Shown here: positions 3,600-5,325 of the stretch, in pieces
Numbering within the stretch: position 1 is the stretch's first letter
Layout of the letters: every line of letters starts with the position of its first letter
DNA from: Polyangium sp. (in: bacteria)
GTDB lineage: Bacteria > Myxococcota_A > Polyangia > Palsa-1104
NCBI GenBank assembly: GCA_025450955.1
Contig: JANWLJ010000066.1
Span: forward strand, 1-5,325
Direction: 5' to 3'
DNA: 5,325 bases
The notes under the pieces: model-generated
The model's input: only the letters and a program-made list of their open reading frames with translations
The model's database searches: none
What the model was told of the DNA's origin: nothing
Made by a program: the position numbers and the translations under genes

Positions 3600-5325
3600 G
3601 TGCGGCGCGGCCTCTTCGCGGTCGGTCTGGTCCTCGCGTTCGCGTCGTCGGGAGGTTGCCGGCCGCCGCCGCCCAAGATGGCGCCGCCTTCCCACGGCGC
3701 GCCGCTCTCGGGAGAGGTGGCGAGCAACATCGCCCGCGCCGACTACGCCGGATCGGCCGCCTGCCGTCGCTGTCACGCCTCCTATTTCAAGAGCTGGGCG
3801 TCGTCGCCGATGCACAACATGACCCGCCTGTCGGCCGACGTTCCGATCCACGCCGCGTGGCAGGGCGCGTTTCGCTTCAAAGACGACGACGTGCGCTTCG
3901 AGCGCGCCGGCGGAAAACGCTACCTGCGCATCGAGTCGAAGTCGCACGGCACCTCGCTGTGGCAGGTGACCAAGGTGATCGGCGGCCACCACCGCGAGGA
4001 CTTCGCCGGCGTCGAGGTCGCGAGCGAAGGCGCCGCTCCACCGGGCGGCGCGCTCGAGCGGGTGCTGCCGGCGACCTGGATGATCGAAGCGCAACAGTGG
4101 CGCTACAAAGGCTACTCGGTGATGTCGCGCGAGCGGCCCTACCTGCGGGCCGGCGCGGTGTGGAGCCGCACCTGCATCTTCTGCCACAACACCGAGCCGT
4201 ACCTCTCGACCATCCTCGGCGCGCTCGCCGGACCCGGCACGCAGCCCTATCAGGGCGAGGTGGTCGACGCGCTCCTGCCGCCCGAGCGGCGCTGGAAATT
4301 TCAAATCACCGACGAGGACGCGCTCAAAAAAACGCTCCTTTCCGAGATCGATCATCTGGCCGGAAAGCGCGCGCTCGACTTCGCCGCGCCGCTCGCGCCC
4401 TCCGCGGTCGTCGCCGAGGCGGTCAAGGTCACCCGCGCCCGCTTCTACGCGAGCGATCTGATCGAGGTCGGGATCGGCTGCGAGTCGTGCCACGGCGGCT
4501 CGCGCGAGCACGTCGAGCACGTCGGGATCTCGCCGGTGCTCGAGCCGCGCAGCCCCTATCTAAAGGTGGTCGCGCCGCCCGGGCTGTCGCCCACCGCGCT
4601 GCGCGCGCAGCGGATCAACCGCACCTGCGCCCGCTGCCATCAGGTGCTGTTCTCGCAATATCCGTACACCTGGGAGGGCGGGCTGCGCGCGGGGCGCGGC
4701 GCCAAGGAGGGGCCGGGCGGAAGCGAGATCAACTCGGGCGAAGCGCGCGATCTTCTGCTCGGCGCCTGCGCGAGCGCGATGACCTGCGTCGACTGCCACG
4801 ACCCGCACGCCCCCGACAACCAGGCGCGCATGCGCGCGCTCGACGGCCCGGCCGGCAGCGCGGTGTGCATACGTTGTCATACGAAATATGACACCCCGAT
4901 CGCGGTGCGCGCCCACACCCATCACGACCCGGCCGGCGCCGGCTCGCAGTGCCTCAATTGTCACATGCCGCTAAAGAACCTCTCGCTCGACAACCGCCTC
5001 ACCCGCTATCACCGGGTCGGCTCGCCCGACGATCCGCAAAAGGTCGAGGGCGATCGGCCGCTCGAGTGCGCGCTCTGCCACGGCGACAAGACCGTCGGCG
5101 AGCTGGTGACCACCATGGAGTCGTGGTGGGGCAAGCGCTACGACCGCGTCGCGCTCACCGCCCTCTACGGCTCGCTCGACGCCAACGTGATGCTGGCAAC
5201 GCTCGCCCGCGGCAAGCCGCACGAGCAGGCGGTGGCGATGTACTCGCTCGGCGAGCGCAAGGTGCGCGCGGCCGCGCCGCTCATCGCCGCCCAGCTCACC
5301 CACGAAATTCCGCTGGTCCGCTACT
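3600..5325 (+). CDS. Multiheme c-type cytochrome lipoprotein with HEAT repeats (3' end off the window)
   Basis: 575 codons are open to the right edge. The start is GTG at 3600, with an in-frame TAG 12 bases upstream. Residues 1-19 are a signal peptide (RR, then hydrophobic GLFAVGLVLAFASS). C20 in SGGC is a probable lipidation site, though the lipobox lacks the usual leucine at -3, and a proline-rich tether follows. Eight CXXCH heme-attachment sites begin at residues 55, 192, 294, 343, 396, 423, 451 and 490. The first region (DYAGSAACRRCHASYFKSW) has the look of cytochrome c554-type domains. GSEINSGEARDLLLGACA (375-392), CVDCHDPH and CLNCHMP are typical of large periplasmic multiheme cytochromes. 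From about residue 506, and most clearly at 541-575 (EQAVAMYSLGERKVRAAAPLI, then HEIPLVRY), the sequence becomes HEAT-like. The role is probably electron transfer outside the cytoplasm; the redox partner and substrate are unknown. Heme sites appear complete before the HEAT region, but more could lie beyond the edge. Confidence 0.93.
   Translation, partial: MRRGLFAVGLVLAFASSGGCRPPPPKMAPPSHGAPLSGEVASNIARADYAGSAACRRCHASYFKSWASSPMHNMTRLSADVPIHAAWQGAFRFKDDDVRFERAGGKRYLRIESKSHGTSLWQVTKVIGGHHREDFAGVEVASEGAAPPGGALERVLPATWMIEAQQWRYKGYSVMSRERPYLRAGAVWSRTCIFCHNTEPYLSTILGALAGPGTQPYQGEVVDALLPPERRWKFQITDEDALKKTLLSEIDHLAGKRALDFAAPLAPSAVVAEAVKVTRARFYASDLIEVGIGCESCHGGSREHVEHVGISPVLEPRSPYLKVVAPPGLSPTALRAQRINRTCARCHQVLFSQYPYTWEGGLRAGRGAKEGPGGSEINSGEARDLLLGACASAMTCVDCHDPHAPDNQARMRALDGPAGSAVCIRCHTKYDTPIAVRAHTHHDPAGAGSQCLNCHMPLKNLSLDNRLTRYHRVGSPDDPQKVEGDRPLECALCHGDKTVGELVTTMESWWGKRYDRVALTALYGSLDANVMLATLARGKPHEQAVAMYSLGERKVRAAAPLIAAQLTHEIPLVRY
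4875..4893. repeat. 19-bp palindrome inside the cytochrome gene
   Basis: TGTCATA (4875-4881) and TATGACA (4887-4893) are perfect 7-bp inverted arms around CGAAA. The element lies inside the coding sequence, over the sixth heme site (CIRCHTKYDT). It is AT-rich compared with its surroundings. Arms of this length around a short spacer are expected by chance a few times in a window of this size, so a functional operator is not established. Confidence 0.35.

Noticed and set aside
4326..4332. A7 run in the cytochrome gene as a slippage site
   Set aside because: The frame stays intact through AAA AAA ACG and all heme sites remain in register before and after it. The shifted frame leads only into the shadow frame, so programmed slippage has no visible benefit.
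3537..4520. 327-codon open frame on the minus strand
   Set aside because: It lies opposite the cytochrome coding region with no matching motif, and is explained by high GC suppressing stop codons.
2816..4891. 691-codon open frame on the plus strand
   Set aside because: It runs antisense across the zinc-ribbon gene and out of frame through the cytochrome gene, and is very rich in Arg, Ala and Gly. It is a high-GC shadow frame; the in-register CXXCH series in the other frame shows which is real.

Overview
The window is a strongly GC-rich bacterial segment with G or C at most third codon positions, short intergenic gaps, and no mobile element, tRNA, rRNA or CRISPR array that I can see. The gene styles suggest a myxobacterium or a close relative (Myxococcota, former Deltaproteobacteria). 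These styles are a TPR protein with a proline-rich linker and C-terminal membrane segments, a zinc-ribbon protein with a C-terminal Tudor/CarD-like module, and a multiheme cytochrome lipoprotein. The taxonomic call is an inference from style, not from a marker gene.

Layout. Three genes run leftward in the first 2.05 kb. A small cytoplasmic TPR protein (1608..2054) is followed by a family 2 glycosyltransferase (866..1570) and then by an exported, membrane-anchored TPR protein (1..802) whose stop codon lies just off the left edge. The first two look like an operon: the glycosyltransferase has a TTG start, no visible Shine-Dalgarno, and is reached through a 14-codon ORF that overlaps both neighbours. 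The third has its own promoter (perfect TTGACA -35) in the 63-bp gap. Divergent from the small TPR gene, across 53 bp, is a YaeQ-family gene (2108..2653, +). It converges, across an AT-rich 78-bp gap with 10-bp-phased repeats, on a zinc-ribbon plus Tudor/CarD-like protein (2732..3520, -). Divergent from that, across 79 bp, is a large c-type cytochrome gene (3600 to beyond the right edge, +). It encodes a probable lipoprotein with eight CXXCH heme sites followed by the start of a HEAT-repeat region.

Function. I see no single pathway. The left cluster hints at envelope or polyprenyl-linked glycan work, the cytochrome at periplasmic or outer-membrane electron transfer, and the YaeQ and zinc-ribbon genes are conserved proteins of unclear role. 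The parts most worth following up are the octaheme-HEAT lipoprotein, its apparently leaderless start, the zinc-ribbon/Tudor protein and the coupled mini-ORF before the glycosyltransferase. I find no convincing evidence for a wholly new multi-gene system in this window.
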